Positions 45,360-55,276 of a DNA stretch of 64,000 nucleotides are shown one piece after another. The stretch is from Porticoccaceae bacterium (lineage in GTDB: Bacteria; Pseudomonadota; Gammaproteobacteria; Pseudomonadales; Porticoccaceae), in NCBI GenBank assembly GCA_021773435.1, contig JAJFKC010000007.1:1-64000 (forward strand), written 5' to 3'. The position numbers and the translations under genes are program-made. The number at the start of each line of letters is the position of its first letter. Within the stretch, counting starts at the first letter, position 1. Under the pieces are notes generated by a model. It was not told the origin of the DNA. It made no database searches and was given only the letters and a program-made list of their open reading frames with translations.

Positions 45360-46097
45360 ATGTTCGTAACCAGGCAGCTTGAGCTTTCCAAAGACAGCAA
45401 TCGGGTCAACGCCCACCGCTTCGGCATCAAAACCCGCCGAATCTCGATCCCAATTCTGGCAAACGCGCTGACTGCTCTCTGCCTCTTCACAACCCCTTAC
45501 GTTAATGCCGCCGATCAGCAAGATGCCAGCGCAGCGCTCTCAGACAGCACTGGCAGCGGCGAAGCGGTAGCCCATATAAGCATTATTGATGGCAATGCTT
45601 TGGGCAATGCCTCGGGCCTGGTTCGCGTAAACCTCACCGCTGGCGATGGCAATGTTCAGCAGAATTCTACCGCAGCGGCTCACAGTACTGGTATCAGTGT
45701 CGCTGCCGTCGATGCTCACCAATACACCGATATGGTCACCACCGACGGCCTCCAGTTGTTGTCGGCAGAAATTAACGATCAGGCCTTTGGCAATGCCCAG
45801 GGCATTATTCAGGTCAACCAGTCGGCGGGGGCTGGCAACGCCCAGTTTAATGGCGCAGCACTGGCTATTGGCGAACTCGGTGCCTTTGCCTTTGTTGAGC
45901 TAAACGACGAGCAATTGATGGATACCTCCAACACTGCGGCAAACGGCAGTGCCAATAACGATCAGCCCGGTCAGGTTACATCGGTCGGTTTAGCGCCGGG
46001 GGCATTTAAAAATGCTACGGGTATTATTCAAATTAACCAGGCCGCAGGTAACAACAATATCTCGGCTAACAGTTTTACGATGACGGTATCTCCCTAG
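45360..46097 (+). CDS. Fap-type amyloid subunit, FapB-like nucleator
   Basis: 245 residues: N-terminal export signal ending near PYVNAADQ (about 50), then three imperfect amyloid repeats at 79-107, 141-169 and 214-242 of the pattern NAxGxAxGxxxVNxxAGxGNxQxN. These match the repeats of Pseudomonas FapB/FapC. It probably nucleates or decorates the fibre. No separate FapA chaperone gene is present, so it may also replace that function. The signal segment is long, with a basic 25-residue lead. Confidence 0.72.
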   Translation: MFVTRQLELSKDSNRVNAHRFGIKTRRISIPILANALTALCLFTTPYVNAADQQDASAALSDSTGSGEAVAHISIIDGNALGNASGLVRVNLTAGDGNVQQNSTAAAHSTGISVAAVDAHQYTDMVTTDGLQLLSAEINDQAFGNAQGIIQVNQSAGAGNAQFNGAALAIGELGAFAFVELNDEQLMDTSNTAANGSANNDQPGQVTSVGLAPGAFKNATGIIQINQAAGNNNISANSFTMTVSP

Positions 46098-46203
46098 TCG
46101 GGGCAACCCGATGACCGGTTCCGCCATCGTTAAAAACCGGCGCGCAGTTAGCGCCTGAACCAAGGCCAATAAAGGCCAAAACCAAAAAGCTAGGAGCAGC
46201 ATC

Positions 46204-47889
46204 ATGAAATTTACAAAACTCCCTTTAACCCTGGCGGTTTCGGCCGCAGTAAGCGCGGGCACAGCCTTCGCGAACGCCGGGCAGGACGGCGACTACAGCT
46301 CTGTCGAGATAGACAAGCGTCTCGTCTACAACCAAAACATCAACAACACTGGGCAAATCCTTACGCTTGGCCTGATACTTGTTGATTCTTCGGCGGTAGC
46401 TATTTCTGAAGTCAAGCAAGAGAGCGCGGGAAACCGGGTTCTTAATCAGTTTGATACGCTTAACGACGCTGACGTGTCTAATAACGCTCTGCAAGGCGCC
46501 ACCGGTAACATCGGTGTTAATGTCGCGGCCGGTGATAACAATGTGCAACAGAACTCTGTGGCCATTGCCAACGCTAGCAGTGCTGCCAGCAGCATTGCTC
46601 TGCATATCGACTACACTGAAGGTGCAACCAACCACGCTGATCGTCAAACGCACAACGATTACGATCGCACTCAGGAGCATCACGAAGAGAATGACTGGCA
46701 GATCGCCGGATCAGCTTCAGCCAGCCAGAGCGAAACCATGACTGATTCCGTTACGGTTGAAGCTTGGGATGTCAATACCGATCAGGATGTCAGCGCTCAA
46801 GGTGACGTCGTTGGTCGTGCGGGCGGCGGCGGCGGTGCTAGCACTTCCGGCAGCGCAGCGTGGGGTCAATATCAGCTCGGCGGTGGTGGTGGTGGCGGCG
46901 TTAGCTTCCTAAACGACAAAGATGAGGTTGTTGGGCAAGGAGAAGCAGGCCCGGTAGTCATTGCAGGTCACGAGTCCCAGGGCTCTTTCTCTGCTCACAC
47001 CGACGCAAGCGCCAACGGTTCAGCGCAATTCGATTCAACCGAATCATCTGCGTCTCAGTATGAAGTCAGCGGCAGTGCATCACACAGCTCTGATTGGTGG
47101 GATACCACGGTTGAAGATCGAGGCGATAATACTAATCAAACTCACGACGACGACTACCGTCTGAATGTCACTTTCGATGCTGACTTCGTGTTTGGTGGAT
47201 CAGCCGACGCTGAGACTTTCTCTGAGCAGTACGCTTATAACAACCACACCATCAACAACGGCGTGCGTAATCTCGCTGACGTTGGTGACTTTGTCGGAGA
47301 AGGCGCAGCTGGTAACATTGGTATTAACGTAGCAGCGGGTGATAGCAACGTTCAAACCAATCAGTTGGCTCTGGCTAACAACAACGGTGTACTTTCTACC
47401 GCGACTGCTTCTTCTTATCAGTCTGCTACGGGCAACGTTACACACAACAATTCACGTCGTGTGTATGAAACCAAAAGCGTCAGCGTTGCTTTAGGTGGTA
47501 CTGCCAGCGGAACCTACAAGGGCGAAGTTAATCAGGCACACCCAACATATCTCGATATCTGGCAAGGCGAGCGTGCTCATGCTGGTGGAAGCGCCTGGGG
47601 TCATGCTGATCTCGATAGCGACCTAGGTGGAGATGCTAACGGTGACGAGAACCGCCTAGACTTCACCGAGGCAGGGGTTGTTGAACTCGACCGAATCTCG
47701 CTGACAGGTGTAGTTAACTACCGCGAAGTACGTTACCAGGGTCATCGCAACGACGCCTCACTGGGCGACAATGCGTTGGCTAACGCTTCAGGTAACATCG
47801 GTGTAAACATTGCCGCGGGTACTAACAACCTGCAGGGTAATGCTCTAGCCATCTCTAATGCCAGTATGCCTGTAGCTCCTGGTGGTTAA
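46204..47889 (+). CDS. fapC: FapC-like functional amyloid fibre subunit
   Basis: 561 residues with a signal peptide (cleavage after TAFANA, about 25). Three repeats with the core GNIGVNVAAGDNNVQQNS lie at about 93-123, 363-392 and 522-553, separated by long linkers (about 240 and 130 residues), the R1-L1-R2-L2-R3 layout of FapC. The first linker is rich in Gly, Ser, His and Asp, with glycine runs at 207-211 and 226-232. There is no cysteine at all, unlike Pseudomonas FapC, which ends in a CxC-type motif. It should be exported through FapF and polymerise on the cell surface. AGGAGCAGC precedes the ATG. Confidence 0.85.
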   Translation: MKFTKLPLTLAVSAAVSAGTAFANAGQDGDYSSVEIDKRLVYNQNINNTGQILTLGLILVDSSAVAISEVKQESAGNRVLNQFDTLNDADVSNNALQGATGNIGVNVAAGDNNVQQNSVAIANASSAASSIALHIDYTEGATNHADRQTHNDYDRTQEHHEENDWQIAGSASASQSETMTDSVTVEAWDVNTDQDVSAQGDVVGRAGGGGGASTSGSAAWGQYQLGGGGGGGVSFLNDKDEVVGQGEAGPVVIAGHESQGSFSAHTDASANGSAQFDSTESSASQYEVSGSASHSSDWWDTTVEDRGDNTNQTHDDDYRLNVTFDADFVFGGSADAETFSEQYAYNNHTINNGVRNLADVGDFVGEGAAGNIGINVAAGDSNVQTNQLALANNNGVLSTATASSYQSATGNVTHNNSRRVYETKSVSVALGGTASGTYKGEVNQAHPTYLDIWQGERAHAGGSAWGHADLDSDLGGDANGDENRLDFTEAGVVELDRISLTGVVNYREVRYQGHRNDASLGDNALANASGNIGVNIAAGTNNLQGNALAISNASMPVAPGG

Positions 47890-48234
47890 GACTCACTTTA
47901 CCTGAGCTAAATTAAAGGTAAGGTAAGTTGTTAAGCAGTAAGGGGTGTCAGCCTTCGGGCTGGCACCCCGCTTTAACAAAGAAACGATACAAGCAAAACA
48001 GCTAAATTTTGAAAGCACAAGGCCAATAGTGGCAAGCTTTTTCAGCAAGCAATAGTTAAGTCCACCGGCATCCACTAGACCAGCCTTTATATTTAAGCAT
48101 GTTTATATGACATGCATTAACTAGAACAGTATCAACTAGTACTATTATGTTGACCAAAACTGTTTGCCCGTAAGCAAGATGTTCATAGACAAGAATCGCA
48201 GACTAGAATCACAGACAAGGGCAGTGACAACTCA
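47890..48234. other. 345-base gap between fapC and fapD
   Basis: Holds a strong UUCG-capped hairpin (47942-47969) about 50 bases after fapC and otherwise no gene. The remaining sequence is AT-rich; a second promoter for the export genes could lie here, but no clear boxes are seen. Confidence 0.5.
47942..47969 (+). terminator. UUCG-loop hairpin after fapC (partial terminator or RNA stabiliser)
   Basis: GGGGTGTCAGCC and GGCTGGCACCCC pair over 12 positions with one G-U, closed by a TTCG loop. Only a short T run (GCTTT) follows, so it may attenuate rather than end transcription, or protect the subunit mRNA from 3' decay. Confidence 0.7.
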
Positions 48235-49011
48235 GTGAACATACGGCAAGTCAGGCTCCGAAAAAAAAACTCAATAGCCGCTTATGCTAATACCAAAAGC
48301 AACGGCAAGTGTGTCGCTGCTGCCAGTTTCATACTTACTTTCATGACTACCTTCTTAACTTTAAACTCTATTTCCGGCGTCGCATCGCCAATGAGTTTTT
48401 ATAATATTGGTGGTGTCGGTAATTTCAATAAACCCGTGATAAGTATGCGGGAGCAAAAATTTACTGACCTGGTGGAACAAAAATACGATTTCAGTTGCGG
48501 TGCCGCAGCCCTCACTACCGTACTTCGCTACGCCTATGACCGGGATGTCAGTGAGCTAGATGTCCTGGAGGGGCTCGCTGCGGTGAGCGATGAAGATACA
48601 GTGCTTGAAAAAGGTTTCTCTTTGCTCGATCTAAGAAATTACATTAACTCACTTGGCATGCGCGGTCGCGGTTATGAAGTGGGTGTCAATATGCTAACCC
48701 GCATCAATATCCCGGCCATTGTATTGATCAACAGCCAGGGCTACAGACATTTTGTGGTATTTAAACGCCTAATTGATGACAAGGTCTACCTTGGTGACCC
48801 GGCCTTGGGCAACCGCATATTGAGCAAAGAAGAGTTTGTAGATAGTTGGAATGGATCTATTTTTGTGGTGATCGGTAAAGGCTTTGATCGCAATACCATG
48901 TTACGGCAACCCGCAGAAGCCCTCACTGCCCGTCAATTCTTACACGACATGGTGCCCCTTACTAACGCAGAATTGCTCGACTTTGGATTTACGCATGCCG
49001 ACCTGTTTTAG
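48235..49011 (+). CDS. fapD: FapD-like C39 cysteine peptidase
   Basis: 258 residues with a GTG start, an N-terminal hydrophobic export segment (about 28-50) and a C39 peptidase domain: Cys88 in YDFSCGAAAL, His172 in GYRHFVVF and Asp188 in YLGDPALG, the catalytic triad. FapD is needed for Fap secretion in Pseudomonas. It probably acts in the periplasm. It ends 34 bases before fapE. Confidence 0.85.
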   Translation: MNIRQVRLRKKNSIAAYANTKSNGKCVAAASFILTFMTTFLTLNSISGVASPMSFYNIGGVGNFNKPVISMREQKFTDLVEQKYDFSCGAAALTTVLRYAYDRDVSELDVLEGLAAVSDEDTVLEKGFSLLDLRNYINSLGMRGRGYEVGVNMLTRINIPAIVLINSQGYRHFVVFKRLIDDKVYLGDPALGNRILSKEEFVDSWNGSIFVVIGKGFDRNTMLRQPAEALTARQFLHDMVPLTNAELLDFGFTHADLF

Positions 49012-49045
49012 ATCGGCATTTTTTTAATACATGGAGGATTACAAA

Positions 49046-49849
49046 ATGAAACACTATATTTCTCACGATGACACCCCTGCTCGCCGCAGTGTCAGCCGCA
49101 ACAATGTTAACCGTAAAATCGCACTCGCAGCTATTGCACTTACATTGACTATGGCGAGTTATGTGCCCGTCAGTTCTGCCCTGATATTTGATGAACTCTC
49201 GCAAGCCGAGCTCGCACAAATTCGTGGCAAATTTCTGCCCCGAGGTAGCAGTTCACTAAGTTATTTCGGCCTGAGTATGCGTACTACCTGGGGCTCACCC
49301 AGCCGAAGAAATCATTACGCGGGTATGGGTCTAAGAATGAACCTTACTGGATCTTCTCCCCAAATCAGCACCCATCAATGGGGTACTCTGGGCACTGAGA
49401 TTGGCTCTGACGGATACGGTGTTGAAGCACCTCTTCAGCATGTGTCAGGTAGCGCGCAAAACGTCCAGGTTGCAGGCAACGATAACACGCTGCTTAACGA
49501 AGTCGAACTCAACGTCAGGGGTACTGGGAACACAGGAAACACCGCCGCTGCTGCCGGTATCGTGCCATCCACCGTCACAACCTACCAAAGCGATGATGGC
49601 GTTGTCACCCAATATGTCACCACACCCAGTAATATAGGCTATAGCGTGCAAACCGACCATGGCAATGTTATCCAACAACTTGGCCGTAACTCTCTGAATA
49701 ATAGTCAGTTGCTACAGTCCATCGTCGTAGCAGGAAACGCACAAACCATACTTAATCAGCTTAGACTCGATGTAGGTGTCGTCAGCCCCCACTTACGACA
49801 AACAGCAAAACACTTGATCGGTAATACGGCACTGATTGGCATACGTTAG
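49046..49849 (+). CDS. fapE: FapE-like fibre-associated protein
   Basis: 267 residues from the ATG at 49046, chosen because TGGAGGAT sits 7 bases before it; an ATG at 49031 overlaps that site. Signal segment about 24-46. The mature start LIFDELSQAELAQIRGKFLP resembles FapE, and the C-terminal half carries amyloid-like asparagine and glutamine patterns (SAQNVQVAGNDNTLLNEVEL, GNAQTILNQLRLDV). FapE is a minor fibre component. No cysteine is visible. Confidence 0.72.
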   Translation: MKHYISHDDTPARRSVSRNNVNRKIALAAIALTLTMASYVPVSSALIFDELSQAELAQIRGKFLPRGSSSLSYFGLSMRTTWGSPSRRNHYAGMGLRMNLTGSSPQISTHQWGTLGTEIGSDGYGVEAPLQHVSGSAQNVQVAGNDNTLLNEVELNVRGTGNTGNTAAAAGIVPSTVTTYQSDDGVVTQYVTTPSNIGYSVQTDHGNVIQQLGRNSLNNSQLLQSIVVAGNAQTILNQLRLDVGVVSPHLRQTAKHLIGNTALIGIR

Positions 49850-50205
49850 GGTACAATCTCGCACCGGCGGCTGCATGACGTTACCACCACCATGTAGTAG
49901 CTCTGGGGTTTGGCTGGCCAAGCCTATAAGTAATAATGCCAACATCAACGCAGCTGTGCCAGGGTAACGAACACACTCGAATTTGGCATCATCTATTTTG
50001 ATACTCATTATATTCGTTTTATAATGGGCCATTCGGTAGGCTAGTTATCACCCCATGTGAAACGTGTGCATCTCGGCAAACCTTAATCAGGGTGGTCAAG
50101 TATGCATTATTAACGGTAAACAGATAGCCACAAACTTATGACAGATGACCGGATCGTCGCTGGCCCTGTAGAGGGATCGTTTTTTATTTAAGGGGAGAGT
50201 TTAAG
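49850..50205. other. 356-base gap between fapE and fapF
   Basis: No plus-strand gene. A minus-strand frame (49793-50032) overlaps the end of fapE and could encode a short hydrophobic peptide, but I do not trust it. A GATCGTTTTTTATTT tract lies just before the fapF ribosome-binding site. A separate fapF promoter may exist here. Confidence 0.4.
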
Positions 50206-51651
50206 ATGAAGTTCAACAAAATTATCGCACCCGCTTGCATGCTATGGCTGTTACAAGCTCCAATCATTATTGCAGCCGATGACAATCCCCAGGGCCAAAG
50301 TAACCCTTCTGCTAAAGCCGCTGATCCAGCACCTTCTGATTCTGCATCAATAAAAACTGAGTCAGTATTAGTAGACAGTGAGGTTGTCGCTACTGATTCT
50401 GTCCCCGCTAAAATAGCGGCCACCGCGGTGAATCAGACTGAAAACGATGCGCAACAGGCTGAAATTGTCAAAATGCGTGAAGAACTCAATTACCTCAAAA
50501 ACGTTAACACGCAAATGATGCGACGTATTCAATCCATGGAAAGGCGTCTCGCCGTCTCCGCCCCAGCCGCAGCGCGACGACCCTCTGGTTCCTCTGCCAA
50601 GCCTATAGACGCTGCCAGCGATACACAGCAAAGCGCATCTGCTGCAGCCAAAACGGCAAGCACAACCGATGACGAAGCGGTCAAAAAAGCGCCTGAGCTA
50701 AGCCGTGGCGTCAGCGACCTGGTGCTTGAAGAGCACACCCTGTTTGACCAAACCTATTCCCTGGAAGTGGGTTTTGAATATTCACATTTTGACCAAAACC
50801 AGTTGGTGCTAAACGGTTTTTTGGCCCTCGATGCAATTTTCCTGGGTGATTTGAGCGTCGATGAAATTGAGGGCGACATACTCAGAACAACTGTGTTGGG
50901 CCGCTGGGGAATTAATGATCGCACACAGTTGAGCCTTTCTGTCCCCTATATCTACCGCGAAACCACCACTCGCTCAAGAGGCGTTGATCTATCCTCAATC
51001 ACTGTTTCAGAGAAAACAGTTGATGACAGCGATATTGGTGATATTTCACTGGGTCTCAGCTATCAACTGTTTCCCGAGACAATGACTCGACCCGATATCG
51101 TCCTTAACCTTAGTGTGAGGGCTCCCACCGGGCGTGACCCCTATGGCATCAATTTCCTTGAAGATCCCAGCAATACTAACCTGATATTTCCGGAAGAGTT
51201 ACCCACTGGATCAGGTCTGTGGGCTGCAACAACGGGTGTTTCTTTCCTGAAAACCACTGATCCAGCAATCCTTTTTGCCAGTATTTTCTATACACATTAT
51301 TTTGAAGAGAGCTTTAGTGATATTGGTGCAGATCCAGACGCGCCACCAACGCCCGGTGATGTCCAGCTGGGTGATGAGATTCAGATTGCTGCGGGCATAG
51401 CATTTGCGATCAACAGACGAACTAGCTATAGCATGTCGTTTTCCCAACGCTTTATCGATGAAACTGAAATAACCCAAAGTGGCGCTGGCACCCGGAAAAT
51501 AATCGGCTCTGATACCACAGCAGGAAAATTTGATATCGGCGTCACGTATGCACTGACTGACCGACTTTCCATGGTAACTGGCCTGGGTCTTGGCTTAACC
51601 AATGATACTTCGGACTATACCTTCTCGGTGAAATTCCCCTACCGGTTTTAG
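50206..51651 (+). CDS. fapF: FapF-like outer-membrane amyloid secretion channel
   Basis: 481 residues. Signal peptide to about 23 (QAPIIIAA), a disordered Ser/Ala segment, a coiled coil at about 85-120 (AEIVKMREELNYLKN, MMRRIQSMERRL), a second low-complexity linker, then a beta-barrel from about 185 ending in the outer-membrane signature Phe (KFPYRF). FapF is a trimeric barrel whose N-terminal coiled coil gates export of FapB/C/E. GGGGAGAG precedes the ATG. Confidence 0.86.
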   Translation: MKFNKIIAPACMLWLLQAPIIIAADDNPQGQSNPSAKAADPAPSDSASIKTESVLVDSEVVATDSVPAKIAATAVNQTENDAQQAEIVKMREELNYLKNVNTQMMRRIQSMERRLAVSAPAAARRPSGSSAKPIDAASDTQQSASAAAKTASTTDDEAVKKAPELSRGVSDLVLEEHTLFDQTYSLEVGFEYSHFDQNQLVLNGFLALDAIFLGDLSVDEIEGDILRTTVLGRWGINDRTQLSLSVPYIYRETTTRSRGVDLSSITVSEKTVDDSDIGDISLGLSYQLFPETMTRPDIVLNLSVRAPTGRDPYGINFLEDPSNTNLIFPEELPTGSGLWAATTGVSFLKTTDPAILFASIFYTHYFEESFSDIGADPDAPPTPGDVQLGDEIQIAAGIAFAINRRTSYSMSFSQRFIDETEITQSGAGTRKIIGSDTTAGKFDIGVTYALTDRLSMVTGLGLGLTNDTSDYTFSVKFPYRF

Positions 51652-51983
51652 GCAGGCGCTTCATATTTAGTTGAACCAAAGCCCTACACGTAAAGGGCTT
51701 TGGTTCAATCAGAGCTATTTGCTGCTAATAACACCGTGCGCTTCCAACATGCGCCCAATTGTTAGAGCCTCGTTTCTCGCTAAAATGGCGGCAAATCCGC
51801 AGTCGGCACACCGCTGCTCTCTGCATGAACACATCTCCCCAGATTTAAATGTCGCCCGACTAAAATTACATCGGAAAGTCGCAGCCGCCGACTCCTTCGT
51901 TTATCATCATTGTCTTAAGAACTTTGTACCACTACTCTGTGGGGCTTGCTTTATTCGTTATTAATCGAGTCCGAAACCCATCC
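51652..51983. other. 332-base gap between fapF and pabB
   Basis: Contains the perfect stem-loop at 51671-51708 and the upstream region of pabB. A plus-strand frame (51671-51964) reads through the stem-loop and has no ribosome-binding site, so I do not accept it. Confidence 0.5.
51671..51708. terminator. Perfect 15-bp stem-loop after the fap operon
   Basis: TTGAACCAAAGCCCT (51671-51685) pairs perfectly with AGGGCTTTGGTTCAA (51694-51708) around an 8-base loop, 20 bases after the fapF stop. No long T run follows, so termination strength is uncertain, but the position is as expected. Confidence 0.65.
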
Positions 51984-53387
51984 ATGTCCACCGTTAACGT
52001 GATCAATACCCCCTACTTGCTAGACGCTGCACATTATTTCGCGGCTGTGCGTGATCTGGCTGCACCGATCTGGCTAGACAGTGGTAAACCAAGTTGTTTA
52101 CTAGGTCGCTTCGATATAATTAGCGCCGCACCGCTTGTCTCTATTGAAACTAAAGGCCCGACCACCACCATTTTAAACCGGCAATCTGCGGTTTGTAATA
52201 CTACGATATCCAGAGATAACCCCTTCCTAATTGCCGAACAGATACTAAATGAGATGGGGGCCATTACTGAAAGCCCAATATTACCTTTTTGTGGCGGCCT
52301 GATCGGGTATTTTGGATATGATCTTGGTCGGCAACATAGCCCATCCACGGACGTCGAGATCGAGCTGCCTGATTTGCGGCTTGGTTATTACACCTGGGCG
52401 CTAATCATTAATCATCATACCAGTAGGGCCTGGACAGTATTCCATCCCGCTTGCAGTCGTGAATTACGACAAGATGTCCTACAAAGGCTAGCCATGGCCA
52501 ACACCGGTGCGGCGGATACCGATCAACCCGAAAATGGAGTCGGATTTTCACTAAGCACTAAATTTAAAGCCTCTACAGCCAAAGCTGAATACGCAAAAAA
52601 AATAGCGATGATCAAAGAATACATCTCCGCTGGAGATTGTTATCAAGTTAATTTCGCCCAGCACTTTTCGGCAACTTACCAGGGTGACCCGTGGTTCGCC
52701 TATCAACAACTGCGCACCGCCCTGCCCTCACCATTTAGTGCATTTATGGCCTGGGACGACAAAACGATTCTGTCCCTATCGCCGGAGCGGTTTATCAAAC
52801 TATCGGGCCAACAGATAGAAACTCGCCCTATCAAAGGCACTACAGCACGAGGCACTAATATCGATGACGACCGGGAAAAAGCTATCGCTCTGATGAACAG
52901 CGCCAAAGACCGCGCTGAAAACCTGATGATTGTGGATTTGCTACGCAATGATTTGGGCAAAAGCTGTGTACCTGGGTCAATTCGCGTGCCTGGCTTGTTT
53001 AATCTGGAAAGCTTTGCCAATGTGCATCATCTGGTCAGCACCGTTACAGGCACATTGGCAGAGAAAAAAACCGCACTGGATTTATTGGCCGGTTGTTTCC
53101 CTGGCGGCTCCATCACCGGCGCACCAAAGAAACGTGCCATGGAAATTATTGAGGAGCTTGAACCGATAAAACGATCCATCTATTGCGGCAGTATCGGCTA
53201 TATCAGCGCCTGCGGCCGTATGGATACCAATATCGCCATTCGAACCTTAGCGGCGAATGGCGGAAAGATACATTGCTGGGGCGGCGGCGGGATTGTTGCG
53301 GATTCAAACGCCGACGATGAGTACACAGAATCGCTGTCTAAAATATCTCTGCTTATGGATACACTGGAATCAGGCAATCAACTTTAA
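51984..53387 (+). CDS. pabB: Aminodeoxychorismate synthase component I
   Basis: 467 residues from the ATG at 51984 (MSTVNVINTPYLL); the open frame extends upstream without support. Chorismate-binding fold signatures: IKEYISAGDCYQVNFAQHFS (about 210-229), SLSPERFIKL, TRPIKGTTARG, LRNDLGKSCV and FPGGSITGAPKKRAMEII near the C-terminus. With PabA it converts chorismate to aminodeoxychorismate for folate. The catalytic PIKGT lysine favours PabB over anthranilate synthase (TrpE). Convergent with thrH, 14 bases apart. Confidence 0.9.
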   Translation: MSTVNVINTPYLLDAAHYFAAVRDLAAPIWLDSGKPSCLLGRFDIISAAPLVSIETKGPTTTILNRQSAVCNTTISRDNPFLIAEQILNEMGAITESPILPFCGGLIGYFGYDLGRQHSPSTDVEIELPDLRLGYYTWALIINHHTSRAWTVFHPACSRELRQDVLQRLAMANTGAADTDQPENGVGFSLSTKFKASTAKAEYAKKIAMIKEYISAGDCYQVNFAQHFSATYQGDPWFAYQQLRTALPSPFSAFMAWDDKTILSLSPERFIKLSGQQIETRPIKGTTARGTNIDDDREKAIALMNSAKDRAENLMIVDLLRNDLGKSCVPGSIRVPGLFNLESFANVHHLVSTVTGTLAEKKTALDLLAGCFPGGSITGAPKKRAMEIIEELEPIKRSIYCGSIGYISACGRMDTNIAIRTLAANGGKIHCWGGGGIVADSNADDEYTESLSKISLLMDTLESGNQL

Positions 53388-53401
53388 AATCGAGCGAAGT
53401 T

Positions 53402-54019
53402 TTACAAAGTCAGCTCACGATTACTGGCAGTGATAAAAGCCTTTTTCAGTTCGTCGTAGGTGTGCACCGCAGGAAATTGAGGAAACTCGGCAATGACATT
53501 ATCCGGTGCACTAAATAGTATGCCGGCGTCTGCTTCGGCCAGCATGGTGGTATCGTTGTATGAATCACCCGCTGCGATAATCCGGTAATACAGGGTTTTT
53601 AGCGCCAATACAGCCTGACGTTTCGGGTTGGTCTGGCGCAGGTGATAATTAACCACCTTACCGCTCCCATCGACTTCAAGCTGATGGCAAAGCAAGGTCG
53701 GGAACCCTAACTGGCGCATTAAAGGCTGGGAAAACTCGTAAAATGTATCGGATAAAATAATGACCTGAAAACGTTCGCGCAACCAATCGGTAAATCCAAC
53801 CGCCCCTTCCAGAGGTGCCAAACCCGCGATAACCTTTTGAATCTCGTTAAGACCCAGGCCGTGTTTATCAAGAATGGCTAAGCGCTGTTTCATCAATACG
53901 TCGTAGTCGGGAATATCACGAGTCGTGGCCCGAAGTTCGTCAATACCCGTTGCTTCGGCGAAGGCGATCCAGATTTCGGGGATAAGAACACCTTCAAGAT
54001 CGAGGCAGGCAATTTCCAC
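53402..54019 (-). CDS. thrH: Bifunctional phosphoserine phosphatase / homoserine phosphotransferase ThrH
   Basis: 205 residues starting at a GTG. HAD motifs: CLDLEGVLIP (first Asp; Glu replaces the usual second Asp, as in ThrH), ILSDTFYEF (Ser/Thr), and AAGDSYNDTTML (last Asp). ThrH moves phosphate from phosphoserine to homoserine in pseudomonads. Length matches the family. Confidence 0.9.
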   Translation of the reverse strand: MEIACLDLEGVLIPEIWIAFAEATGIDELRATTRDIPDYDVLMKQRLAILDKHGLGLNEIQKVIAGLAPLEGAVGFTDWLRERFQVIILSDTFYEFSQPLMRQLGFPTLLCHQLEVDGSGKVVNYHLRQTNPKRQAVLALKTLYYRIIAAGDSYNDTTMLAEADAGILFSAPDNVIAEFPQFPAVHTYDELKKAFITASNRELTL

Positions 54020-54104
54020 AGATTTAACTCCTGAGCCAGGATTTAATGACTAGATAAAATAAAAGTTTGTCGAAGAATTAAACTAGTGCGTTTACATAAA
54101 GCCA

Positions 54105-55115
<1,011 letters not shown>

Positions 55116-55276
55116 CTAGATAAGCCACCTAGATGACATCGATCTAAGAATGTAAATACGTATTCCTTTAGAGCATAGACGCTTATCCAGAAACTTACCA
55201 GTCCAATCAATCATGGCCATAAGTTGATTGCAATAGACATTCTGCCAAGCTACAAAACACCCATTCAAATTTCAAC

